DNA of 64,000 nucleotides, from assembly GCF_900156415.1 (NCBI RefSeq), contig NZ_FTNM01000005.1, forward strand, positions 62,001-126,000, in the 5' to 3' direction. The position numbers were made by a program, and so were the translations under genes. The stretch is from Pontibacter lucknowensis (GTDB taxonomy: Bacteria > Bacteroidota > Bacteroidia > Cytophagales > Hymenobacteraceae). Below, in pieces: positions 63,572-64,000 of this stretch. The notes beneath the pieces were generated by a model that did no database searches, was not told the DNA's origin, and saw only the letters and a list, made by a program, of their open reading frames with translations. Each line of letters begins with the position of its first letter. Position 1 is the first letter of the stretch.

Positions 63572-64000
63572 ATGAAAAACCTAACCCAGGAAGCACTCGA
63601 CAAGATCCTGGCGAGTACTGCCGCAAAAAAACACATCCACGGCGCCGCTTTTCGGGTGGAGGCTGCCGATGGCTCATTTTCACTGATGAGCGCTGCTGGC
63701 AACATGCAGCCGGATACTCCCTTCTACATCGCGAGCGTCAACAAAATTATACTGGCCGCTGTGACGCTCCGGCTTGTAAGAGATGGCAGACTGGGCCTGG
63801 ACGATAAAATCAGGGCATACCTGCCTGCCGGGTTGATGCAGGGGCTGCATGTATACAAGGGTCTGGATTATGCAGAGGAACTGACGATCAGGCACCTCAT
63901 CTCCCAGACATCCGGTCTGCCCTGCTACCTCATAGACAAGTGTCCGGGGCAGCCAAAACTGATGAAGGAACTGCTCAGCAGCCAGGACGCCGCCTGGCCA
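63572..64000 (+). CDS. Beta-lactamase-like serine hydrolase (partial, runs off the window)
   Basis: 143 codons from ATG 63572 to the window end with no stop. Class C beta-lactamase/DD-peptidase-type active site S55-V-N-K58 (SxxK) in FYIASVNK and the RHLISQTSGLP signature are present. No signal peptide is evident, so it may be cytoplasmic or an esterase-like member. The rest of the protein lies beyond 64000. Confidence 0.85.
   Translation, partial: MKNLTQEALDKILASTAAKKHIHGAAFRVEAADGSFSLMSAAGNMQPDTPFYIASVNKIILAAVTLRLVRDGRLGLDDKIRAYLPAGLMQGLHVYKGLDYAEELTIRHLISQTSGLPCYLIDKCPGQPKLMKELLSSQDAAWP

Overview
The window looks like chromosomal DNA of a Bacteroidota bacterium, most likely of the Cytophagales (Hymenobacteraceae, Pontibacter-like). 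The support is two Oar-like TonB-dependent receptors, a phosphoserine phosphatase-3-phosphoglycerate dehydrogenase fusion, a DUF2267 protein, general lack of Shine-Dalgarno sequences, and promoters with the Bacteroidota -7 box TAnnTTTG. The genus is an inference; no rRNA is present. The hexamer TATACC/GGTATA is strikingly common in the housekeeping parts and looks near background in the island.

Region 1 (1-29.9 kb) is mostly housekeeping: serine biosynthesis, a HesB/IscA iron-sulfur protein, a ChaN-like lipoprotein-size protein, a two-gene ABC exporter, grpE-dnaJ, hpt-adk-obg, a K+-dependent-type membrane pyrophosphatase, an M42 peptidase, a TPR protein, a GC-rich pair for UDP-glucuronate/UDP-xylose synthesis, a haloalkane dehalogenase-like hydrolase, a GlcD-like oxidase, an NlpC/P60 lipoprotein and two large TonB-dependent receptor paralogs. 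Most convergent gene ends share strong bidirectional hairpin terminators.

Region 2 (29,918-45,832) is a 15.9 kb integrated island in a tRNA-Ala(GGC) gene, bounded by 49-bp perfect direct repeats of the tRNA 3' part. From the right end it holds a tyrosine integrase, an unknown gene, an iteron cluster, an excisionase-like HTH protein, a small DNA-binding candidate, a DUF3987 helicase-like protein, a VirE-N/primase-C-like protein, a terminase small subunit and three tiny genes. Then follow a complete type I restriction-modification system (hsdR-hsdM-hsdS), a protein with a HEPN-type RNxxxH motif, a small unknown gene, a common small Bacteroidota protein, and an AAA+ ATPase at the left end. Integrase + HTH + replication module + lone TerS + no capsid, portal or tail genes in about 15 kb is the layout of a phage-inducible chromosomal island (phage satellite), here with defence cargo. 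This is the most interesting object in the window.

Region 3 (45.8-48.4 kb), just outside the right repeat, holds a SIR2-family protein with two key active-site residues replaced, plus a degenerate copy of the island's end repeat. It may be the remnant of an older element in the same tRNA site.

Region 4 (48.4-64 kb) returns to chromosomal genes: DUF2267, cysE-cysM, an MFS exporter, three tandem related two-helix membrane proteins, a HEAT-repeat/cyclophilin lipoprotein, a thioredoxin-like protein, an NAD-dependent epimerase-like protein, a DUF1684 lipoprotein, an AraC regulator, an SdpR/SdpI-like pair with a palindromic operator candidate, an alpha/beta hydrolase, a GNAT acetyltransferase and a beta-lactamase-like serine hydrolase cut by the window end.
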